A stretch of 64,000 bases of DNA from Nemertoderma westbladi (Eukaryota > Xenacoelomorpha > Nemertodermatida > Nemertodermatidae), in the NCBI GenBank assembly GCA_032718475.1, contig JAUCBJ010001654.1, positions 1-64,000 of the forward strand, in the 5' to 3' direction. Positions within the stretch are counted from its first letter, which is position 1. Each line of letters opens with the position of its first letter. Of the stretch, positions 21,334 through 30,171 are shown piece after piece. A program made the translations under genes and the position numbers. The notes beneath the pieces are model-generated. The model ran no database searches, was not told the origin of the DNA, and saw only the letters and a list, made by a program, of their open reading frames with translations.

Positions 21334-21569
21334 GGGGGGGGGGGGGGGGGGGGGGGGAACTGGACGCGATAAAAATTCATCCCTCTCCAGGGGAAATTGG
21401 ACTCAAATAACTGTTAAAGATATAACTGTAACGTGTTCTATTGTGTTTAGTTTATTGCTTTGGTTAAATTAACGTGCCACTGTAACCTGCTCCTTTCCCT
21501 AAATTGAGAATTTAACATTGAGGCGGGATATTAATTCGCCAAGGCGAGTTTTGCGTCGAGTTTCCCCCC
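21334..21569 (-). mobile_element. G-TIR MITE copy B (reference copy, ~236 bp)
   Basis: A run of 24 G, AACTGGACGCGATAAAAATT, CCTCTCCAGGGGAAATT, GTTTAGTTTATTGCTTTGGT, ACGTGCCACTGTAACCTGC, TTCGCCAAGGCGAGTTTTGC, GTCGAGTTTCCCCCC. The left end GGGGGAACTGGACGCRATAA and the reverse complement of the right end (GGGGGGAAACTCGACGCAAA) match as imperfect terminal inverted repeats of about 20 bp. There is no coding capacity. A small non-autonomous DNA element is the best reading; the superfamily is unknown. Confidence 0.75.
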
Positions 21570-21574
21570 TGTCT

Positions 21575-21712
21575 CCTTTCGTTTATTATTTTGGTTAGTA
21601 TAACGTGCCACTGTATCCTGCTCCTTTCCTTTCCTTTAATTTATAAATTAATATAGAAACGATATATTAATTCCCCGAGATAGGATTTGCGTTAAGTTTC
21701 CTCCTAGTCTCC
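21575..21712 (-). repeat. G-TIR MITE, partial copy joined to copy B
   Basis: TTCGTTTATTATTTTGGTTA, AACGTGCCACTGTATCCTGC, ATATATTAATTCCCCGAGAT, AGGATTTGCGTTAAGTTTCC: the right two-thirds of the element in the same direction as copy B. Confidence 0.7.
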
Positions 21713-22027
21713 CCCTCTCTTTCTCACGTGTTGTTGGGACATATAATCGCGCCTATACGATTTTTTAATATCAGTTTACAAATATTTCATTTATTATAAA
21801 ATAATAAGTTATGTTACGATACTTAATTTTTATATAATTAATTTGTTATTGATATAAATTCAATAGGTAATTAATATAATTTCAATAGGATTTCTCTAAA
21901 TTCCTAACTCGTACGCGTTCCTTGTTCCGTTCCGTTCCTTGTCCCTAGAAGCCAAGGCGTCCGCTTTTTATAATTTATTATTGGTGTTATGGGTGAATGA
22001 GTGGTTTCATGTTATTATAACTTTTCG
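21713..22027. other. no gene seen
   Basis: AT-rich spacer between the MITE cluster and the SINE at 22028. Confidence 0.5.
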
Positions 22028-22180
22028 TTGGGCACAGCTTTGCAAAGTCGGCAATGACGTCCACGTGGGATCGAACTGGTGGCCTCCGGCTTGGAAGTCT
22101 GACACTCTAACCATTCGGCTAGCGGCTCAAAAAGGTAGACCTGGAAATACTACCTGATACCTTGTATGTCCGCAATTTGT
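22028..22180 (-). mobile_element. tRNA-derived SINE, family 1, copy b
   Basis: In reverse: B box at 22067-22077 (GGGATCGAACT on plus), anticodon-arm equivalent CCGGCTTGGAAGTCTGAC, A box equivalent CTCTAACCATTCGGCTAGCG, then the head (CTGGAAATACTACCTGATAC). Confidence 0.8.
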
Positions 22181-22330
22181 TTCATCATGTATAATACATA
22201 TACCGGTCGCATTTCTCTATGGGATGGGTGTATCTGTCCTGCCTAGATTAGTAGAGTGTGTATAATTAATCATTGTGGCCGTGATAGTTAATACTATACT
22301 ACCCTTTCATTGTAGCGAGTGGTTAAAGAC

Positions 22331-22565
22331 GGCCGAGTACTGTAGGGTTGAGCACAGTGGCAGCATATGATGGTATGACAGATGGGAGGCCATGAGGAGG
22401 TAAATTGCGGACATACAAGGTATTAGGTAGTATTTCCAGGTCTATATTTTACCATAGCCGCCACTTGAATGGTTAGAGCGTCAGACTTCGAACCCGGAAG
22501 TTACCAGTTCGATCCCACCTGATGTCATTGCCCACTTTGCAAAGCTGTGCTCAACAAAAGTTATA
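22331..22565 (+). mobile_element. tRNA-derived SINE, family 1, copy c
   Basis: Head (GACAGATGGGAGGCCATGAG, GGTAGTATTTCCAGG), tRNA-like part (CTTGAATGGTTAGAGCGTC, AGTTCGATCCC at 22505-22515) and tail are all present. The block GGCCGAGTACTGTAGGGTTG at 22331 is inverted relative to its homologue in copy a. Confidence 0.8.
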
Positions 22566-24466
22566 AAGGCGTCCTTTGGTATACAATAATTTATCATTAC
22601 ATTTTTGTTTTAATTACTGTCATTTCTACTGTTACCGTGTCACTGACTGTAATAGGTTTGGACTGCCGTACTGGTATATTTACTCCACGCTAACCATCCA
22701 TAAGGTTTATTCATATTAAAAATAAATTCATTACCATAGGCCTAAGTACAAATTTTTTTCTGCAAATCCAATTTGAATATCAACACAAATGCATATTCTC
22801 GCGGCTAGAATGTTTAGTTGCGATAATGTATTCTCGCAACCAAAATGCTTAAATGCGTGATCCATAACTGCTTTTAGAACTCCATAATAACTATTTACAA
22901 ACTTGTGTGTAAAATAGCACTTTACAGTGTGATGATCCGAGTGCTTTGTTACACGAACGAACATAGTGAGTGGGTGAATATAAAGCCACGAGGATCAGAA
23001 CACTGCAGAGCCGGATTAAGCATATGTGTAGATAATGTTACAACGTTGCTGTTAGCAGCTATAATCGTATCCCCACTATTAATTTCGTATTCTCATCACC
23101 GAACAATATTTCAGTTTCCATCATCATAATATCTAGCGCTTCATCTGCATTATACATTTTCCGTTTATGAGCCATAGTGGAGTAATGTTCAAACATATTA
23201 TGTGTAGTATGCACTATATTATTTTAATATGATTTCTATAAGATACTTGTTTGTGAACTATAAACTAACCAAAACTACAAGTCCTAAATAAACTGTTAAT
23301 CCCCACTTTCAGGTAACTTTCTGGACAAATGCAATTTTAAAAATCCCTCTACACCTCTACAACATCAATTTAACTATATGGCCAATAGGAATAAAGAACT
23401 AATTTATGTGGATGTGGGTTAACTGGTTTTTGCAAAATAGAAAACTTTGTTATTGCAATATATGGGTTAACGTTTTCTTCAATTTCTAGGCCTTTACGTT
23501 GTCGTATGGTCTCCAAAATTTACATGAACATACTTAATGGCATCTTACACCCCCTAGCGGTCATAACTCATTTTTGACCAAAATGTGGGTTAACTGGTTT
23601 TTGCATAACACCGTCCACGATGCTTAGCGTTTTACCAGAACGCACGCCATACTACTGGTTCAGTGACGGCAGACCCAGAAATATCATTCTACCTACAGAT
23701 TGAGTGATTAGATAGAGCCACGATATGTAAATAATACACATGTGTGATTGACCAAGGTGCAATAGTTACACAATGTCCTGGAATTTAGTGTCGTAATTAT
23801 ATAGTGACAAGAAACTCCCCTACAAATCGCAATTGGCTGGAATTTGAACCAGAGATAGTTTGACCTCTGCGACCACTTACTGGGTGAGTCAGAATTTTTA
23901 TTTTTACTTTGATTCCGCCTTTGATTGCACCAGTCGCACCGTAGTTATTCTGCAACCTTCAACCTTACTGTAGAGTTTTAGTTTATAACTTTTACAAAAA
24001 CCTTTGACTTTTAATGAGAAATAGCCGAGATATAAGAATCTAATAATCATAATATCTAATATTGCATGTTTTAGCTGGAGATCATTTATCATTTATTGGA
24101 ATACTTTAAAATAAGGGTAAAAAAATAAGGTTTTTTCATGACTACTGGCGCTTTCACTAAACATTTACAGTAAAAATCAAAAAAGGGTGTAGCTGAACTT
24201 GACATTTGATAACATCGGGACTTTTTATTTAAGATACACCCCAACGGGGTAAGAACATTTATTTTATTCATTAATTGTAGTAGAAACAGAATAAAAAAAG
24301 ATGAATATTATTATTATATTATTATAAGTACGGATTAGTGTTTATTGTGGTTTGTTTATAATTAATAATTTAAAAGTTGTTATAATATAAAACTTTATAA
24401 CATCGGCAGTTTACAAGAGCTGGTGGAAGTAAAACGTACTAAGGACGGACAGACGGACGGATGAGG
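22566..24466. other. no gene seen; one pair of 23-bp direct repeats
   Basis: A 23-bp word beginning ATGTGGGTTAACTGG occurs identically at 23412-23434 and 23583-23605, with TGGGTTAACG again near 23465. A single CCCCCTAGCGGTC word, like that in the core repeats at 1-9565, lies near 23550. The small open frames here lack protein character. Confidence 0.55.
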
Positions 24467-24953
24467 AGTTAGTGAGGGAGACTGGAGTTCGGGTTTTAGT
24501 GAGGGAGACTGGAGTTCGGGTTTTGGAGTTAGTGAGGGAGACTGGAGTTCGGGTTTTAGTGAGGGAGACTGGAGTTCCGGTTTTGGAGTTAGTGAGGGAG
24601 ACTGGAGTTCGGGTTTTAGTGAGGGAGACTGGAGTTCGGGTTTTGGAGTTAGTGAGGGAGACTGGAGTTCGGGTTTTAGTGAGGGAGACTGGAGTTCGGG
24701 TTTTAGTGAGGAGTTAGTGAGAGAGACTGGAGTTCGGGTTTTAGTGAGGGAGACTGGAGTTCGGGTTTTAGTCAGGGAGACTGGAGTTTGGGTTTTAGTG
24801 AGGGAGACTGGAGTTCGTTTTAGTGAGGGAGACTGGAGTTCGGGTTTTGGAGTTAGTGAGGGAGACTGGAGTTCGGGTTTTAGTGAGGGAGACTGGAGTT
24901 CGGGTTTTTCCGAGCAGTTAGTGAGGGAGACTGAAGTTCGGGTTTTTCCCTAG
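24467..24953. repeat. minisatellite of alternating 27- and 33-bp units (60-bp higher-order repeat)
   Basis: The unit AGTGAGGGAGACTGGAGTTC plus GGGTTTT (27 bp) alternates with the same unit plus GGAGTT (33 bp). This gives an exact 60-bp period from 24481 to 24700, then irregular copies. Since 60 is a multiple of three the frame stays open (VRETGVRVL repeats); I do not regard it as a gene. Confidence 0.95.
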
Positions 24954-25221
24954 AGGAGTGTTTGGATGCGCAGTAATTTGAAGAACTTTTAATAATCAGA
25001 ATTTTAAAAACTGTAAATTCAAGTAGGCTTGAGTGTTTTGTATATCTGTCTGTTTGCTTGAACTTATAATTGGTACACTCATTCGATAATAGGGGCTAAA
25101 AATTAATTTACAAATTAAGATTTTAGAGGAATAGAAATTAGCTTAATTTCTTTATTTTCAAGATCCTACATATTAAAGTGGCCTGCACATCACATTGTAA
25201 TGTATTACATGATATGATACA

Positions 25222-26170
25222 GATTAGATTAGATTAATTTATTGACATTGACATAATAAAGATCATCCACGTGCGACTGGTAAACGACAATAAGTGACTC
25301 ACATGCGGCAATGCAGCGATAAATGAACAAGTGACAAGTATCAAGTGACAAGTAACAGCAAACAACATCAAATAATCGCAAACCAAACAAAAATCTGTAA
25401 AGGGGGGGGGGGGGGGGGGGGATTGGGCGCAATAAAAAATGATCCCTCTCCAGGGGAAATTATACGCTAATAACAGCTGATTGCTCTCAAAAATAAAATT
25501 ACAGTATTGTATTAGTTTATTGTTTTGGTTAAAATATCGTGCCACTGTAACCTGCTCCTTTCCTTAAATTGAGAGTTTAACATTGAGGCGGATATTAATT
25601 TCGCCAAGATAGGATTTGCGTCTTGTTTCCCCCTCCCTCTCCCCCCGTCTCAAACATATAGAATAAAACACAGACAAGCGGTAAACATAAAGGAAAACTC
25701 AGACAACGTGTAAAAACATAAAGGAAAACTCAGACAACATGTAAACATAAAGCTAACATTAACAAACAACAGCAGTAGGACTGATATTACGGATAACCAA
25801 TAATGATTTAAGCCATACATAGATTATCAGTATCGGTGTGATGAGCAATGATTGTAAAAGGAGCAAACCAGTCAATTTATAAGGCAGAGGAGATACCCGT
25901 CAGTATATAGTCAATTAAGTAATATAATACTTACTGTAATTTGTAAAAAACGCAATCAACAAGTAAAGTAAAATAAATTAATACAAATAAGTAATGTTCT
26001 TCGATAAGAGAAAAGTATCGAAAGAAGCATTTTTGTCACTAATTTTAATTGACAGAAATTCAATTATTCTGTCCAATGTGTTGAGTTTTGCACACGACCG
26101 GTCCAACAAGTTGACAGGTTTTTAGGACGAACGAGGCGAATTCTAGAATTCCGAGTGAAATTACAGTATG
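25222..26170 (-). pseudogene. possible LINE 3' region split by a MITE
   Basis: An AGATTAGATTAGATTAAT tail followed by TTATTGACATTGACATAATA resembles the 3' end and microsatellite tail of a minus-strand LINE of the CR1/L2 type. The G-TIR MITE at 25402-25646 interrupts it. No conserved protein motif could be read, so this is tentative. Confidence 0.3.
25402..25646 (-). mobile_element. G-TIR MITE copy C
   Basis: A run of 20 G (25402-25421), GATTGGGCGCAATAAAAAAT, CCTCTCCAGGGGAAATTATA, AACAGCTGATTGCTCTC, TTATTGTTTTGGTTAAAATA, CGTGCCACTGTAACCTGCTC, then AGGATTTGCGTCTTGTTTCC and a C-rich end. It is complete in the same order as copy B. Confidence 0.8.
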
Positions 26171-26632
26171 TAGTGATACAAGGAGTTCTTTCCGACAAGT
26201 TTTTTGAACAGAGACACTAATTTATCTCAAATTTTAACGATTTACTGGTATTGATTGATGCGTAATTTTAACTGCAGTAGGCCCATTGCAGTACCAGTAA
26301 TGGGAAATAGTTGTAATATATAATTGTCAATACGATGGTATTATTATGAATTATCATTAACTTGGTATATACAAATTGTCATATGATATATTATATAATT
26401 CAAGTAGTGTATGCATATTCTTAATTAATGACGAATTATTCAATTTCGATTAACAGAAATACACACGTTCGTGGGGCCTTCATAGACCCCCCCCCACCCC
26501 TATTAACCTCCGTCTTAATCTGCACCACCCCAACCCAAAGGCGCACACAGGATTGATGAAAGGCAGAGGTATTAACATACAATTTGTGTTTTAAAAGAAA
26601 TGGTCTTATATTTATTTTTAATATAACACAAA

Positions 26633-28236
26633 ATACTACTACTAGGATCGGCATGCTGCATTGCAGCTGCATTTTTAAGAATGCTGTGCCGGCTTGTCGA
26701 CAAAATTGCACCGCCACAACTCCCTATCACCAATGACATTTGCTAGATCATCCGCATCTTCAAGGCCAGTGTCCTTTAAGATGCGTCTCAAGAAAGTCAT
26801 GGGCTGTACACCATGCTTATTCACTCCATGAGGCTGCCAAAGTACAAGATTATGCACTGGCTGGTCCTCACGGCGAAAGCAATGTCCTGCAAAGCGGAGG
26901 CGATTTTGTTCTAGTGTCAAGCTTGGGGGAACCAATGAGACACCTCCAATGTTATATAGTGTCTGGTTGGAGATGTGTGCATTGTACTTGGCGAACCCGG
27001 CGTAGCATTCTTGTGAATGTGCCATCCAGAGATTTGGTGTCCTCAGCAGTTAGAGCCCAGCATGGACTCCTATAGAGGAGTACTGGAACTACTGCCGCTC
27101 TAAATAATCGGACCTTAAGTTTCCGATTAATTCTCGGCGACTTCCAAATCCTTGAAAGCCTATTCAAGACTGCCATGCCTTTCCCTTACGTATTCTAAGG
27201 TCCTCACCTGACTTCCGGATCCATGATCCCAGGTAACAGAAGTCATCCACATGCTCAAGCATACCATCCTTTGAACTTATGCTAATCCGATCAGAGACTT
27301 GCTGAGGACTTTCAAAGTTAACTGTCAAAATTTTGGTCTTTCTGGAGTTAATAAAAAGACCAACACTAGAAGCAGCATGTTCTAATGAGCTGAGGAGCCG
27401 TTGGGCCCCTCTAGTGATTCTGAAAGTACTCCTAAGTCATCAGCAAAGTCTAGATACTCTAAAGTCTAAATTAAGTCTAGAAAGTCTAGGTACTTGGCAC
27501 GATTTCCTCGACTTCTGGAGCCAGTAGGTGGAGTTATCATCACCCCATCATCATTATGATGATCTAAGGACATAGTAGAACATAGTCAACCACAATTATG
27601 AACAAGAATGGTGCAAGTGTGTCTCCCTGGAGGATGCCCCATGACACTTCAAATGGTTCTGTGTCTCCGTCAACAGTAGACACAAATGTTGTCGAACCAT
27701 CGTATACTGATCTGATTGCTGCAATAATTTCATCAGGAATCCCATATAATGAAAGTATGCTGAACATACGTGAGCGAGAGACTGAATCAAAGGCCTTGAA
27801 GAAGTCAACAAAGATAACAGCCAGATGCCTGTCTTTCTTTTTTGATAACTCTTCAATTATCCGTCTAACTGCCAAAATGGGCTCCATGGTCCCACGACCT
27901 TTACGGAACCCATTCTGATTTCCACGGAGCAGTCTCTCAATGGGATCCCTGATGCGATTTAATAGAATTCTATTGTATAGCTTTGCAGCAATCGAGATCA
28001 ATGAGATTCCCCGAAAAGAACCATAGAGTGTTAGGTTGCCCTTCTTGGGAACTGGCACCAACTTATTTGTTTTCATTTCTTGTGGAACTCTTGTTGTTCG
28101 GTACATGTCTACTATGATGGGATAGAAGAGCTTTTAACACTCGGGTATTTTAAAGACCTCAGGGGGAACACCATCCACTCCACTGGCACGATTGGTCGTA
28201 ATGCTCTTTGCAGCAGCCTTCACTTCTACAAAGGAG
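26633..28236 (-). pseudogene. LINE reverse transcriptase, RTE/CR1-like, 3' segment
   Basis: Read on the minus strand from 28236 down. RT begins EVKAAAKSI...NRASGVDGVPPEVF and is then open at 28106-27564 (VPVPKKGNLTLYGSFRGIS, NQNGFRKGRGT, FVDFFKAFDSVSR, GILQGDTLAPFLF). An FADD active-site word follows near 27450, then CYLGSWIRKSGEDLRIRKG near 27240. The carboxy region (27176-26675) includes LRFAGHCFRREDQPV and ELWR. A (TAG)n tail ends the copy at about 26633-26646. Stops and frameshifts separate these pieces, and a short AAGTCTAG-rich local duplication lies near 27460-27490, so the copy is dead. Clade assignment is by general resemblance only. Confidence 0.88.
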
Positions 28237-28597
28237 ATACACTATAGCGGCCAAGAATGCAGTTAAGGCGGCATCTAGGTCCCTGAACAGGCAGTACTCA
28301 GTTAATTTACAGGAGCTAATAAACCAACAGGTTGATGCCATCAATGATGCTGACGACAGCAGGCAATCATCCCAGGCATGGAAATCGATCAACTTACTTA
28401 CTGGGCGGAAAAGCCAACCAACCACCAAGGAAGGTTAAGGCTGAATCACCAGCCGATCGCCTCAATAATGGTTGGAAGGCCCACTTTGAAAAGCTCCTCA
28501 ATAATGACAGGGTATTGCCTGATAACTTTATAGAAGTAAAAGTGTCTGAGTCTGTACTCCCAGATATTCCCATTGGCGATATCTCCTTTGCAATAGA
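28237..28597 (+). pseudogene. inverted 5' segment of the same LINE copy
   Basis: On the plus strand this reads the linker that normally precedes RT: YTIAAKNAVKAASRSLNRQ, then DADDSRQSSQAWKSINLLTG and, after a frameshift, ADRLNNGWKAHFEKLLNND and IPIGDISFAIE. The last residues (ISFAIE) correspond to where the minus-strand segment begins (ISFVEVKAAAKS). The two pieces are therefore adjacent in the element but head-to-head in the genome. Confidence 0.85.
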
Positions 28598-29440
28598 ATA
28601 CAAATACAATTCGAAGCGATTCACAAATAAACAAGCAGCACAAATTTTTAGCAAAAATAATTAAAGATCGCATATTATTTAATTTATTCAACCAACAAAA
28701 AAAATCAATAAACTCATGTTACAGTATTGGTAACATGTTAAACTCATAAAGTAATATATTAAATGTTAAGCGTGGAGGCGACCCAATTTGTAAGAAATAT
28801 AAAACTTACCTTATGCCTGCCTATAGTATTGATACTGAGATATTAATTTATCATGTCAACACCTCAACAAAATTATTTAGCTAATTATTCTGAAGAATCA
28901 TGATTAAGAACTCGGCCAATCATTTTGTAAGCTAAACACAATAACCAAGCTGGCTTATTAGTCTGGCTCATTACAATGCTGCCTTTGAGTAGAGGTGGGG
29001 TGTGGTTGGACTGGTTCCCCTTCCAAGCTAGGCTAGGCATGCCAAGGAAAGAGGGAGCTATAGCTGGAGACGGGGCATTTTAATAACTTAATTACGTTTA
29101 GATCCATTAAAAACACATTTCTTAAAGCAATTATCTTGAACTAATTAAAATTTATAATGGAATGGGGTATGGGGAATACAGTTGTATAATTTTTAAGTAT
29201 AATTATTTAAGTCTTATACTATAAATAATTAATATCCTTTAAGAGGCAGGTTGAAAACTCTAATCAACTTATTTAACTAATTAACTGCTATTAATCTTAG
29301 CTTCTCGAAGGCCAATCAGAAATTCAACTTGTAAATTTCTAAACTTTTGCCAGACTACATGTGTACCAATTTTGGATAGATTTCATTACTATTTGGCTGC
29401 GTTATTAACGTTTAAAATTGAACATAACAGAACAACAGAA
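28598..29440. other. no gene seen
   Basis: AT-rich sequence between the LINE copy and the 69-bp duplication; no supported feature. Confidence 0.55.
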
Positions 29441-29441
29441 C

Positions 29442-29577
29442 GACAGACATACCGATTGAGTTAGTGGTACCCGTATGCTAAGCTCGCTTTCTTTCGTGGC
29501 TCGCCCCACAACAGACACACCGATTGAGTTAGTGGTACCCGTATGCTAAGCTCGCTTACTTTCGTGGCTCGCCCCAC
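29442..29577. repeat. 69-bp tandem duplication
   Basis: ACCGATTGAGTTAGTGGTAC through TTTCGTGGCTCGCCCCACA occurs twice in tandem, with two or three differences. Confidence 0.9.
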
Positions 29578-29696
29578 ATATCCTTTTCAGCAGATTCCAC
29601 ATGAATGAAATGCGGTATTCAGCGCATCTTACTACATAAATCCACATCTGTCAATCATATCGTATCATATCAGATCAAATTTAATTGAAATATTAA

Positions 29697-29792
29697 GGAT
29701 TCGAATCTATGAAAATTTGCTGCTGCAACCAGGTCTCGAACTCTGTAAGTAATAGTACAGCACCTGTGCTCTCACCACTGAGCTAAAATGAT
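29697..29792 (-). mobile_element. tRNA-Ala-like SINE fragment
   Basis: On the minus strand TTTTAGCTCAGTGGTGAGAG matches a tRNA A box and D arm, and GAGTTCGAGACC (plus 29732-29743) a B box. No acceptor stem can be paired, so this is a tRNA-derived repeat or relic, not a tRNA gene. Confidence 0.55.
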
Positions 29793-29895
29793 GTACTTTC
29801 TGGTACTAAAATAGTGATTGAAAGACTTTCTGCCATTACTTTAGTGGTAGAAAATAATAAGTGCGCAAGGGCACTACTTTCTTACTTTTCTGTTT

Positions 29896-30045
29896 TCTAC
29901 AAAACTCTTGTCAACCTTTCTATCTGTCAAATTTTCTGGCAACCAACACATGGAAAGCGTAGCCGTGGACGACCGGCTATATCATATATTATACCAACTT
30001 GAAAGGGGTACTGGACTTAAGAGAGCTGAAAAGAGCTACTTTTTA
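29896..30045 (+). pseudogene. LINE C-terminal fragment upstream of OATP
   Basis: One frame reads WQPTHGKRSRGRPAISYI, and the next reads LERGTGLKRAEKS. Together they match the carboxy tail found in many invertebrate LINEs (HGKRSRGRP..., RDTGL...). A single frameshift separates the two. The second frame happens to be in phase with the OATP coding exon and can be mistaken for an N-terminal extension of it. Confidence 0.65.
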
Positions 30046-30081
30046 CACAATTGTGTAATTTTTTTTACTTTATACTTTATT

Positions 30082-30132
30082 TTTTTTACTTATACAAAAA
30101 CTAAATACCCATATCTACTCATTCATCTGCAG
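30082..30132 (+). promoter_or_regulatory. probable splice acceptor before the OATP coding exon
   Basis: A pyrimidine-rich stretch (CATATCTACTCATTCATCTG) ends in CAG at 30130-30132, 39 bp before the preferred ATG. This would place an intron in the 5' untranslated region. It is a pattern call only. Confidence 0.45.
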
Positions 30133-30171
30133 GTTGGTTATACCCATTCGAGTTTCGCATCTCCGGTATTG

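Noticed and set aside
29908-30171. N-terminal 88 residues of the long OATP frame
   Set aside because: They comprise LINE tail codons and a T-rich stretch, with a plausible splice acceptor between them and the conserved protein.
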